Of a stretch of DNA of 18,074 nt, positions 12,157-18,074 are shown one piece after another. Position 1 is the first letter of the stretch. Each line of letters begins with the position of its first letter. The position numbers and the translations under genes are program-made. The stretch comes from Lachnospiraceae bacterium UBA7143 (GTDB lineage Bacteria; Bacillota; Clostridia; Lachnospirales; Lachnospiraceae), in contig DKWV01000006.1 of NCBI GenBank assembly GCA_002491905.1, positions 8,248 to 26,321 on the forward strand. The letters are read 5' to 3'. The notes below the pieces were generated by a model. The model had not been told where the DNA came from. It saw only the letters and a program-made list of their open reading frames with translations, and did not search any database.

Positions 12157-12795
12157 TCACTCATCCTCCTGGCCTTTTCCCTTTTTTCCTGTATCTGTGC
12201 CGCGCTTGTCCGTAAAGCCGTCGATCATCTTTTCGATCAGCAGCTTTTTGACATAAACGTCGAAGCTTAACATGCAGATAAAGGAGAAAATTTTCAGAAA
12301 TTCCCGATCCTCTGCGGGCGCGTCGTCAAAGGTATTTTGGGCAATCCGAAACTTTTCTTCCACATCTGCCTTTAGGACATCTTTCTGCTCCCGCTCCAGT
12401 CCGAAGACCTCCTCATAAACGCGGGCAAGGTCATACGCCTCTCCGTTCTGAAAAAAGCGGTCCGTAATTGGCTCTAAAAGTTCCTGAATATCGCTGATTG
12501 ACAGAATCCCCTTGTAATAGTAAATAAAGATCAGAAGAAGCACATGATCCCTGGAATACTTTTTCTTATAGGGCGGCGGAAGCAGATCATTTTTTGCGTA
12601 GTTATTAATCATTGTCTTCGTCAGAATCTTGTCGGAAGCAGGATCCCTGGTGGTATTTTTCAAATGTGACTCCATAAACGTCGTCACCTGATCCATATAG
12701 AGATCAATATCGGGAATATCTTCTGCCCTGATATACTCTATCCTGTCCAGACTTCCCTGAATGCTGTTTAACAAATCCTCTATATTGATTGTCAT
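12157..12795 (-). CDS. DUF1836-domain protein
   Basis: This 212-aa soluble protein contains a DUF1836 domain (about residues 20-115). The typical blocks are IPDIDLYMDQVTTFME, ILTKTMINNYAKNDLLPPP, KKKYSRDHVLLLIFIYYYKGILSISDIQELL. The TKTMINNYAKNDLLP...Y part resembles a MerR-like helix-turn-helix, so a DNA-binding role is possible. The rest is helical and ends in a Lys/Gly/Asp/Glu-rich tail. The biochemical role of the family is unknown. I chose the ATG at 12795, preceded by GGAAGG. A perfect-spacing promoter at 12827-12855 starts transcription near 12820, excluding the longer start at 12855. It heads a two-gene operon with the Hpt protein and is divergent from the YerC-like gene. Confidence 0.85.
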   Translation of the reverse strand: MTINIEDLLNSIQGSLDRIEYIRAEDIPDIDLYMDQVTTFMESHLKNTTRDPASDKILTKTMINNYAKNDLLPPPYKKKYSRDHVLLLIFIYYYKGILSISDIQELLEPITDRFFQNGEAYDLARVYEEVFGLEREQKDVLKADVEEKFRIAQNTFDDAPAEDREFLKIFSFICMLSFDVYVKKLLIEKMIDGFTDKRGTDTGKKGKGQEDE

Positions 12796-12826
12796 CTTCC
12801 GCACCTTCCGTCGCTCTTTGTCTCCT

Positions 12827-12855
12827 ATTATATAGTTTTCGTTTCTGCCTGACAA
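12827..12855 (-). promoter_or_regulatory. Sigma-A promoter of the DUF1836-Hpt operon
   Basis: On the minus strand TTGTCA (12850-12855) and a consensus TATAAT (12827-12832) are spaced by exactly 17 bases. The start is near 12820, about 25 bases before the DUF1836 ATG. Confidence 0.85.
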
Positions 12856-12930
12856 GTGTTTTATCCAAACGTTGCAGCAGTCCAGAAAGCCGGGCCGTCG
12901 CTTTTATTCCGTCCGCGGACACACGGACAG

Positions 12931-12959
12931 TTTACAAAAAAGAGCAGTTGTGGTATATT
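12931..12959 (+). promoter_or_regulatory. Sigma-A promoter of the YerC-like gene
   Basis: TTTACA (12931-12936) and TATATT (12954-12959) are spaced by 17 bases. The leader to the ATG at 13056 is about 90 bases. It contains GTGTGAAA in tandem and the small dyad AGTGT-GAA-ACACT, which could be an operator. The promoter is divergent from the DUF1836 promoter, with about 75 bases between the -35 boxes. Confidence 0.75.
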
Positions 12960-13055
12960 CATACATGAAAATAGTAAAGTTTTAACGTGTGAAAGTGTGA
13001 AACACTCCAGACGCCTGTATGACGGCGCAGTTGTTTCAAAGTGAGGGGAGAAGCT

Positions 13056-13343
13056 ATGAATAAAAAACTGAAAACCGACGCTGTTGACCATCTGTTTCAG
13101 GCTGTCCTCTGTCTTCGGACGCAGGAAGAATGCTATGATTTCTTTGAGGACTTGTGTACCGTCAATGAACTCCTGTCCCTTTCCCAGCGCTTCGAAGTGG
13201 CGTCCATGCTGAAGCAGCACAAAACATATCTCGAAATCGCTGAGAAAACCGGTGCATCAACCGCCACCATCAGCCGTGTGAACCGTTCTCTCAACTATGG
13301 GAACGACGGCTATGACCTGATTTTTGACCGCCTCGGCTCCTGA
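13056..13343 (+). CDS. YerC/YecD-family TrpR-like regulator
   Basis: This 95-aa helical protein belongs to the YerC/YecD group of the TrpR superfamily. The N-terminal part (VDHLFQAVLCLRTQEECYDFFEDLCTVNELLSLSQRFEVASML) and the helix-turn-helix TYLEIAEKTGASTATISRVNRSLNYG (about 61-86) are diagnostic. Members are DNA-binding repressors, in some Firmicutes linked to amino-acid genes, with ligands mostly undefined. The ATG at 13056 follows AGGGGAG; the in-frame ATG at 13041 has no such site. Own promoter at 12931-12959. The hybrid kinase gene downstream has its own strong promoter, so a shared operon is not required. Whether it controls the divergent DUF1836-Hpt operon is an open inference. Confidence 0.92.
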   Translation: MNKKLKTDAVDHLFQAVLCLRTQEECYDFFEDLCTVNELLSLSQRFEVASMLKQHKTYLEIAEKTGASTATISRVNRSLNYGNDGYDLIFDRLGS

Positions 13344-13392
13344 CGCGGACACGGCCGCATATACGGATTTTTCTGCAAAACTCTTCCCATTA

Positions 13393-13421
13393 TTGACACA
13401 AATTTGCAGGCTTGTTAGAAT
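13393..13421 (+). promoter_or_regulatory. Sigma-A promoter of the hybrid kinase gene
   Basis: A consensus -35 TTGACA (13393-13398), a 17-base spacer and a -10 TAGAAT (13416-13421) lie 43 bases before the kinase ATG. Confidence 0.85.
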
Positions 13422-13463
13422 GAAAATAACAAACTATTTTTACATGGGCAGAGGGAATCAGAT

Positions 13464-16400
13464 ATGTATACTTGTCGTCTCCACATTTATTTTGCAGGGC
13501 ATCCCAGCCACACCTTTGACGTGATAAAAAAGATGCCTTCTCTTGAAAATTTCACCCATATATTTTCAGAAAGCGACGAGGCGTCGGCATCTTTGTCACA
13601 AAAAGCCGACGTAATCATAGGCGATCTGTCCCATATGGATATGGCGTCCTCACTGCAGACTCTCCTGTCAAACCGCCGCGCCGAAACACAGATTATTCTG
13701 CTTGCAGACAAAAAGCAGATGCAGATTCTCTGCTCGGATCCGGCGCTAAAGGATATAACAGACATCTGGATTATGCCCATGTCCGACGAAGAGTTGCGTT
13801 TCCGTTTCCTGAGATGGCAGCAGACCTGTAAAATGAGCAGGGATCTCTGGGAAACCTCCCAATTCCTCGAAGCTACAATCAACAATGTTCCCAATCTGAT
13901 CTGGTATAAGGACATGGACGGCGTCCACGAAAAAGTAAACGACAGTTTCTGCCGGACAGTCAACAAGACCAAACAGCAGGTGCAAGGCCGCCGGCACGCT
14001 TATATCTGGGATGTGGAGGAGGACGACCCTTCCTGTATCGAATCGGAACATCATGTTATGAGCACAAGGCAGACCCTTGTATCCGAGGAGACCATTAAAG
14101 CCGGGGAAGAGACGAGGACCCTGATGACTTACAAATCTCCTCTGTATAACTGTGACGGCACCGTGATGGGCACCGTCGGCGTTGGCGTCGATGTGACACA
14201 GGAACGCATCTACGAGCAGGAAATCATCCGAAAGAACCAGACACTGGAGACAATTCTTGCCACCATCGACTGCGGTGTAATGAGTCACAGTCTGAAGGAT
14301 TCGCGTATCCTGAACATAAACAGGGCCGCGCTTAAAATTCTTGGCTATGAAACGCTGGAAGAAATGGTGACGGACGGTTTTGACCTGATTGCTGCCTCCG
14401 TGGTCAGGGAGGACCAGGAGCGCCTGCGGGACAGCATCCGCACCCTGAAAAAGCCCGGGGATACCGTCAATGTGGAGTACCGCGTACAGCATAAAAACGG
14501 AGATATTCTTCACATTATGGGCAACATCAAGCTCTATGAAGAGAACGGCGAGCTGTTCTGCCAGCGTTTTCTTGTGGATGTCACGGAACAGAAACTTCAG
14601 GAACGCAAGAATAAAAAACAGCAGATGGAACTGGTTCAGGCGCTGAGTCTGGATTTCACCCTTGTCTGTTTCGTGGAACCCGACACCGGAATGCTTGTCC
14701 CTATCCGCACCGACAGACAGGAAACGGACAATATTTTTGAAAATAAACTTTCCCTAAAGGAAAGTATGGATCAGTACATAGAGGAATGTGTTTATGAAGA
14801 AGACCGGGAAATGCTGCGGCATGCGGTCTCCCTGAACGCGCTGAAAGAAAATCTGAGCGGGAAACGGGTATATTCCGTAAATTACCGCAAGCAGATGAAC
14901 GGCCAGATTGTCTATTTCCAGATGAAGGCCGTAAGCGCCGGGACAGAAGACGGCAGCCACGGAATCGTTCTCGGATTTCGCAGCGTTGATGCAGAAATCC
15001 GCAAAGAGATGGAGCAGAACACACTGCTTGAGGCCGCTCTCTCCCAGGCCAACAGGGCCAGCAAAGCAAAGAGCGTATTTCTATCGAATATGTCACACGA
15101 CATCCGCACCCCGATGAACGCCATCGTCGGATTCACCAGCCTGGCCATCACACATATTGACCAGAAAGACCAGGTGACGGAATATCTGAAAAAAATCCAG
15201 ACCTCCGGCAACCATCTGCTAAGTCTGATCAACGACATACTGGATATGAGTCATATTGAAAGCGGGAAAATTCATCTGGATGAAAAACTCTGCAGCCTTC
15301 CCGAAATTTTACATGGCCTGCGCAATATTTTACAGGCGGATATCCATGCCAAACAGCTCGATCTGCAGATTGATACGGTGGACGTTGTGGACGAAGATAT
15401 TTACTGTGACAAGCTGCGGCTCAATCAGGTGCTCCTGAATCTGCTCAGCAATGCCGTAAAATATACGGGAGCCGGCGGACATGTCAGTATGCGGATCACT
15501 GAAAAATCGGACGCTCCCGACGGCTATGCCAACTATGAATTCTCTATCAAGGATAGCGGCATCGGTATGAGTCCAGAGTTTGTAGAGCATATTTTCGAAC
15601 CTTTTGAGCGGGAACGCAACAGCACGATCAGCAAAATTCAGGGAACCGGCCTCGGCATGGCCATCACGAAAAACATCGTAGATATGATGAAAGGTTCCAT
15701 CTCTGTGACAAGCGAGCAGGGCGTTGGAAGCGAATTTACTGTCTCCTTCACTTTCCGCCTGCACGCCGAAAAAAAGGAGCCGCTTATCCTGCCTGAATTG
15801 AAAGACTGCAAGGCTCTCGTTGTGGACGACGATTTCAACACCTGCGACAGCGTTTCCTATATGCTTGGTCAGCTCGGTCTGCATGCCGAGTGGACGCTGT
15901 CCGGCAAGGAGGCTGTTCTGCGCAGCCATCAGGCCGTCATGAGAGGCACGAGTTATTCGGTATATATTGTGGACTGGCTGCTTCCTGACATGAACGGTGT
16001 CGAAGTAGCCCGGAGAATCCAAAAGGAAACCGGCGGCAGTGTGCCCATCATCATTCTGACCGCCTACGACTGGTCGGACATTGAGACGGAGGCAAGGGAG
16101 GCCGGCGTTACGGCATTCTGCAACAAACCTTTGTTTTTGTCGGAATTAAGTTCCTGTCTCCAGTCCGTACTGCAGCCAAAACCCCTGGAGAACGAGACCT
16201 CCAAAAAAGATATTCTGCCCCGCCATACCGAACGGATTCTGCTTGCCGAAGATGTGGAGATGAACCAGGAAATCGCCGTAGCGCTTTTAGAAAATGCGGG
16301 ATTTTGCGTGGATGTCGCAGACAACGGCCAGGCGGCGGTAGATATGTTGAAAAAAGCGGAACCGGGATACTATCAGGTAGTGCTGATGGATATCCAGATG

Positions 16401-16601
16401 CCGGTTATGGACGGCTACGAGGCAACCCACGTGATTCGTAATCTGGAAAACCGGGAGCTGGCCTCCATACCGATCATCGCCATGACTGCCAACGCTTTTA
16501 CAGAGGATCGGGAAGAAGCGCTCCGCAGCGGCATGAACGCCCATATTGCCAAGCCTATCAACGTACAGGTGCTGTTTCAGACCTTAGACAATCTTCTGTA
16601 G
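13464..16601 (+). CDS. Hybrid sensor histidine kinase with two receivers
   Basis: This 1045-aa protein has no membrane helix, so it is a cytoplasmic sensor. Order of domains: a degenerate receiver-like N-terminus (about 1-120), PAS (about 130-250, ending GVGVDVTQER), PAS (about 255-378, ending RFLVDVTEQK), a third divergent PAS-like segment (about 385-510), HisKA with phospho-accepting H545 (SNMSHDIRTPMNAIVGF), HATPase_c with N663, DSGIGM (697-702), FEPFER and GTGLGM (727-732), receiver 1 (783-900, D837 in YIVDW, K888) and receiver 2 (924-1042, D976 in VLMDIQMPVMDG, K1030). There is no Hpt or DNA-binding output domain. Phosphate therefore probably leaves through a separate Hpt protein such as the one at 11778-12155. 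The ATG at 13464 follows AGAGGG by 8 bases. No terminator is clear after the stop. Confidence 0.93.
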   Translation: MYTCRLHIYFAGHPSHTFDVIKKMPSLENFTHIFSESDEASASLSQKADVIIGDLSHMDMASSLQTLLSNRRAETQIILLADKKQMQILCSDPALKDITDIWIMPMSDEELRFRFLRWQQTCKMSRDLWETSQFLEATINNVPNLIWYKDMDGVHEKVNDSFCRTVNKTKQQVQGRRHAYIWDVEEDDPSCIESEHHVMSTRQTLVSEETIKAGEETRTLMTYKSPLYNCDGTVMGTVGVGVDVTQERIYEQEIIRKNQTLETILATIDCGVMSHSLKDSRILNINRAALKILGYETLEEMVTDGFDLIAASVVREDQERLRDSIRTLKKPGDTVNVEYRVQHKNGDILHIMGNIKLYEENGELFCQRFLVDVTEQKLQERKNKKQQMELVQALSLDFTLVCFVEPDTGMLVPIRTDRQETDNIFENKLSLKESMDQYIEECVYEEDREMLRHAVSLNALKENLSGKRVYSVNYRKQMNGQIVYFQMKAVSAGTEDGSHGIVLGFRSVDAEIRKEMEQNTLLEAALSQANRASKAKSVFLSNMSHDIRTPMNAIVGFTSLAITHIDQKDQVTEYLKKIQTSGNHLLSLINDILDMSHIESGKIHLDEKLCSLPEILHGLRNILQADIHAKQLDLQIDTVDVVDEDIYCDKLRLNQVLLNLLSNAVKYTGAGGHVSMRITEKSDAPDGYANYEFSIKDSGIGMSPEFVEHIFEPFERERNSTISKIQGTGLGMAITKNIVDMMKGSISVTSEQGVGSEFTVSFTFRLHAEKKEPLILPELKDCKALVVDDDFNTCDSVSYMLGQLGLHAEWTLSGKEAVLRSHQAVMRGTSYSVYIVDWLLPDMNGVEVARRIQKETGGSVPIIILTAYDWSDIETEAREAGVTAFCNKPLFLSELSSCLQSVLQPKPLENETSKKDILPRHTERILLAEDVEMNQEIAVALLENAGFCVDVADNGQAAVDMLKKAEPGYYQVVLMDIQMPVMDGYEATHVIRNLENRELASIPIIAMTANAFTEDREEALRSGMNAHIAKPINVQVLFQTLDNLL

Positions 16602-16633
16602 GCAGTAAATTAACGAAAAAGCGAAAAATATAC

Positions 16634-16662
16634 TTTACATTTTATAAGATTTATGCTATTCT
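16634..16662 (+). promoter_or_regulatory. Sigma-A promoter of the cold-shock gene
   Basis: TTTACA (16634-16639) and TATTCT (16657-16662) are spaced by 17 bases. The start is near 16669, giving a leader of about 47 bases. Confidence 0.75.
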
Positions 16663-16666
16663 ATGG

Positions 16667-16683
16667 ATGTTGTCTATCAACAT
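16667..16683 (+). promoter_or_regulatory. 5'-terminal hairpin of the cold-shock mRNA
   Basis: ATGTTG (16667-16672) pairs with CAACAT (16678-16683) around TCTAT, at or within two bases of the predicted transcript start. A short stem here could stabilise the message or respond to temperature; both are inference. Confidence 0.4.
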
Positions 16684-16715
16684 AATTATTTTTCAATTTT
16701 GTGGAGGTATCTACG

Positions 16716-16916
16716 ATGAACAAAGGTACAGTAAAATGGTTTAATAACCAGAAGGGCTACGGCTTCATCTCTGATGAGCAGGGTAATGACGTATTCGTTC
16801 ACTACTCCGGACTCAACATGGAAGGCTTCAAGTCTCTCGAAGAGGGCGCTGAGGTTGAGTATGAGGTAGTAAACGGCGAGAAAGGACCCCAGGCCGTAAA
16901 CGTAACTAAGTTATAA
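16716..16916 (+). CDS. Cold-shock protein, CspA/CspB family
   Basis: This 66-aa single-stranded nucleic-acid-binding protein is of normal family length. The five-stranded OB fold is clear: MNKGTVKWFNNQKGYGFI (RNP1 KGYGFI at 13-18), DVFVHY (RNP2, 25-30), GAEVEYEVVNGEKGPQAVNVTKL. Such proteins melt RNA structure and aid translation in the cold or during rapid growth. The ATG at 16716 follows GGAGGT with a spacing of 8; an upstream in-frame ATG is absent, and GTG at 16701 overlaps the binding site. It has its own promoter and a terminator about 130 bases past the stop. Confidence 0.96.
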   Translation: MNKGTVKWFNNQKGYGFISDEQGNDVFVHYSGLNMEGFKSLEEGAEVEYEVVNGEKGPQAVNVTKL

Positions 16917-17042
16917 GAGTCACCGGCTGCTTATAACATCTATAATCAGTATCACATGTGCCTGTTCTTAAATATAATTTTCTTACAGCCTAAGGATTTT
17001 TATTTAGAATCAGCTATTGTCATAACGGATTAGAGAAGGAAG

Positions 17043-17068
17043 AAACCTGTCGCATGACAGGTTTTTTT
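17043..17068. terminator. Bidirectional terminator of csp and hisA-like genes
   Basis: AAACCTGTC (17043-17051) and GACAGGTTT (17056-17064) form a 9-bp stem with a GCAT loop. A T run reaches 17068 on the plus strand, and CTT-rich sequence follows on the minus strand. It lies between the convergent csp and hisA-like genes. The 126 bases between the csp stop and this hairpin hold nothing else recognised. Confidence 0.85.
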
Positions 17069-17069
17069 C

Positions 17070-17849
17070 TTATATTCTCTCCATATATGAAAGCACATCC
17101 CTGAAAGCCATCTCCCCGCCGAAAAGATCAAGCGCGCTCCCGATGGTCACATCCACCCTGTTTCTTCCCAGATTTTTCAGCCGTTCCAAATCCGTAAAAC
17201 TGTGCACGCCGCCCGCATAAGTAATTGGGATTTTTCCCCAGTCTCCCAGAAGCTTTGCCACTGGCTCTTCTATGCCCGCGCTTTTTCCCTCCACATCCAC
17301 CGCATGGATTAAAAATTCATCACAAAAATCGGAAAGCTCATCCAGAACCTGCTCTGTCAGCTCGACCGAGGTATATTTCTGCCATCTGTCGGTCACAATA
17401 TAGTATCGTCCTTCCCTGCTCCTCACACTCAGGTCCAAAACCAGGTTTTCCTTCCCCGTTTCCCGCAAAAGAGCCTGCAGTCTGTCGTACTGTATCTGTC
17501 CGCCAGAAAAAACATAGGAAGTCACGATCACGTGGCTTGCCCCCGCCTCCAGAAACTCTGCCGCATTCTCCGGCGTGATGCCGCCGCCCGCCTGCAGTCC
17601 CTTCGGATAGGCTCCAAGCGCCGACAGCGCCTGTCTCTTTGTTTCTTCATAATAAGGGGAGTCTGCCTGGTTTAAGAGAATCACATGTCCCCCGCTTATA
17701 CCCCGCTCACGGTAAAGTCTGGCATAAAAGGCCGCGTCCTGCTTTGAAACAAAATTTTCCAGTGCTCTGTCCCCGGCGTCCTTCAGGCTTCCCCCTACGA
17801 TCTGCTTGACGCTGCCGTTGTGGATATCAATACAAGGTCGAAGTTTCAT
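17070..17849 (-). CDS. hisA: HisA of the eukaryotic (His6) type
   Basis: This is ProFAR isomerase, which converts N'-[(5'-phosphoribosyl)formimino]-5-aminoimidazole-4-carboxamide ribonucleotide to its ribulose isomer in histidine synthesis. The 259-aa TIM barrel follows the yeast His6 pattern rather than that of ordinary bacterial HisA. Blocks are CIDIHNGSVKQIVGG (6-20, catalytic D8), NFVS, YARLY, GGHVILL, LQAGGGI, VIVTS, LVLDLSVR (D139), FLIHAVDVEG, ITYAGG and a terminal GSALDLFGG. The ATG at 17849 follows AGGGGAAATT; residues added by a start at 17912 do not belong to the family. A promoter is proposed at 17933-17961. No other his genes are in the window. The eukaryotic type occurs in a limited set of bacteria, so lateral transfer at some time is likely. 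Confidence 0.9.
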   Translation of the reverse strand: MKLRPCIDIHNGSVKQIVGGSLKDAGDRALENFVSKQDAAFYARLYRERGISGGHVILLNQADSPYYEETKRQALSALGAYPKGLQAGGGITPENAAEFLEAGASHVIVTSYVFSGGQIQYDRLQALLRETGKENLVLDLSVRSREGRYYIVTDRWQKYTSVELTEQVLDELSDFCDEFLIHAVDVEGKSAGIEEPVAKLLGDWGKIPITYAGGVHSFTDLERLKNLGRNRVDVTIGSALDLFGGEMAFRDVLSYMERI

Positions 17850-17932
17850 AATTTCCCCTTTTCTGTTCAGAACCAGACTCGGAAATACTTCGTGGTTCTG
17901 CGACGGATGCATATTTTATTTTCTATCTGACA

Positions 17933-17961
17933 TAATAACATAAGAACAGGAAGTTTAACAA
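17933..17961 (-). promoter_or_regulatory. Possible promoter of the hisA-like gene
   Basis: On the minus strand TTGTTA (17956-17961) and TTATTA (17933-17938) are spaced by 17 bases. Both boxes are imperfect. The start would be near 17926, giving a leader of about 75 bases. Confidence 0.4.
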
Positions 17962-18036
17962 ACATTCTGTTTGAAAAATTGCATGTTTAGAGAACATCAT
18001 GCAAAGGATTCAGCAATCGAGCAAAGGAGAGAAATC

Positions 18037-18074
18037 ATGAAAAGAATAAAAACTTTACTTTTTGTCTCTCTCAT
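18037..18074 (+). CDS. Start of an exported protein, cut by the window edge
   Basis: Only the first codons are present: MKRIKTLLFVSL. A strong ribosome-binding site (AAAGGAGAG) lies just upstream of the ATG at 18037. The Lys/Arg start followed by a hydrophobic run looks like a signal peptide or lipoprotein leader. Product unknown. Confidence 0.6.
   Translation, partial: MKRIKTLLFVSL

Noticed and set aside
12856..13055. Gene in the minus frame across the divergent promoter region
   Set aside because: The frame covers two strong promoters and the start of the YerC-like gene on the other strand; it has no family features.
13344..13380. Terminator after the YerC-like gene
   Set aside because: GCGG/CCGC and CCG/CGG stems are too short to call despite the following ATTTTT.
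13746..14513. 255-codon minus-strand open frame opposite the hybrid kinase
   Set aside because: It is a shadow of the PAS-coding region, without family features or a start signal.
15330..16022. 230-codon minus-strand open frame opposite the kinase core
   Set aside because: It is antisense to the HATPase and receiver 1 coding sequence, with no independent support.

Overview
The window looks like chromosomal DNA of a Gram-positive Clostridia bacterium, most probably a member of the Lachnospiraceae. The grounds are strong AGGAGG ribosome-binding sites, sigma-A promoters with TATAAT-like -10 boxes, the gene families present (DUF1836, YerC/TrpR-like, YdjI-type SPFH protein, eukaryotic-type HisA, PcrA) and a tRNA-Gly with no encoded CCA. 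The species call is inference from family distribution, not from a search.

Region 1 (1-2113) looks like accessory DNA. An excisionase/MerR-type helix-turn-helix protein reads off the left edge. A 410-base, hairpin-rich, AT-leaning intergenic region follows. Next comes a 239-aa sigma-region-4-like protein with a four-Cys cluster. Its ribosome-binding site lies inside a perfect 10-bp hairpin, and a well-initiated 57-aa leader ORF (656-829) reads through that hairpin. After a bidirectional terminator, a SymE-like toxin gene and an overlapping small gene run leftwards.

Region 2 (2207-9555) is a leftward housekeeping block: rlmD (23S rRNA m5U methyltransferase), a small membrane protein with a very acidic tail, pcrA/uvrD helicase, a YdjI-like SPFH/zinc-ribbon protein and a chemotaxis-type receptor. 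Two consecutive large hairpins occupy the leader of pcrA.

Region 3 (9556-11753) holds an EamA/DMT transporter and tRNA-Gly(CCC), both leftward, then a rightward orphan lipoprotein of the NMT1/SsuA substrate-binding type. A perfect leader hairpin touches the ribosome-binding site of the lipoprotein gene.

Region 4 (11778-16601) is a signalling cluster around a divergent promoter region. Leftward lie DUF1836 and a translationally coupled free-standing Hpt protein. Rightward lie a YerC/TrpR-like repressor and a 1045-aa hybrid histidine kinase with two C-terminal receivers and no Hpt domain of its own. The simplest reading is a phosphorelay in which the separate Hpt protein receives phosphate from the kinase receivers.

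Region 5 (16634-18074) contains a cold-shock protein, a bidirectional terminator, a HisA of the eukaryotic (yeast His6) type reading leftward, and the first codons of an exported protein running off the right edge.

No CRISPR array, insertion sequence, rRNA or transposase is visible. The most unusual parts are the structured leader before the sigma-like gene, the SymE bicistron, the pcrA leader hairpins and the split Hpt/hybrid-kinase arrangement.
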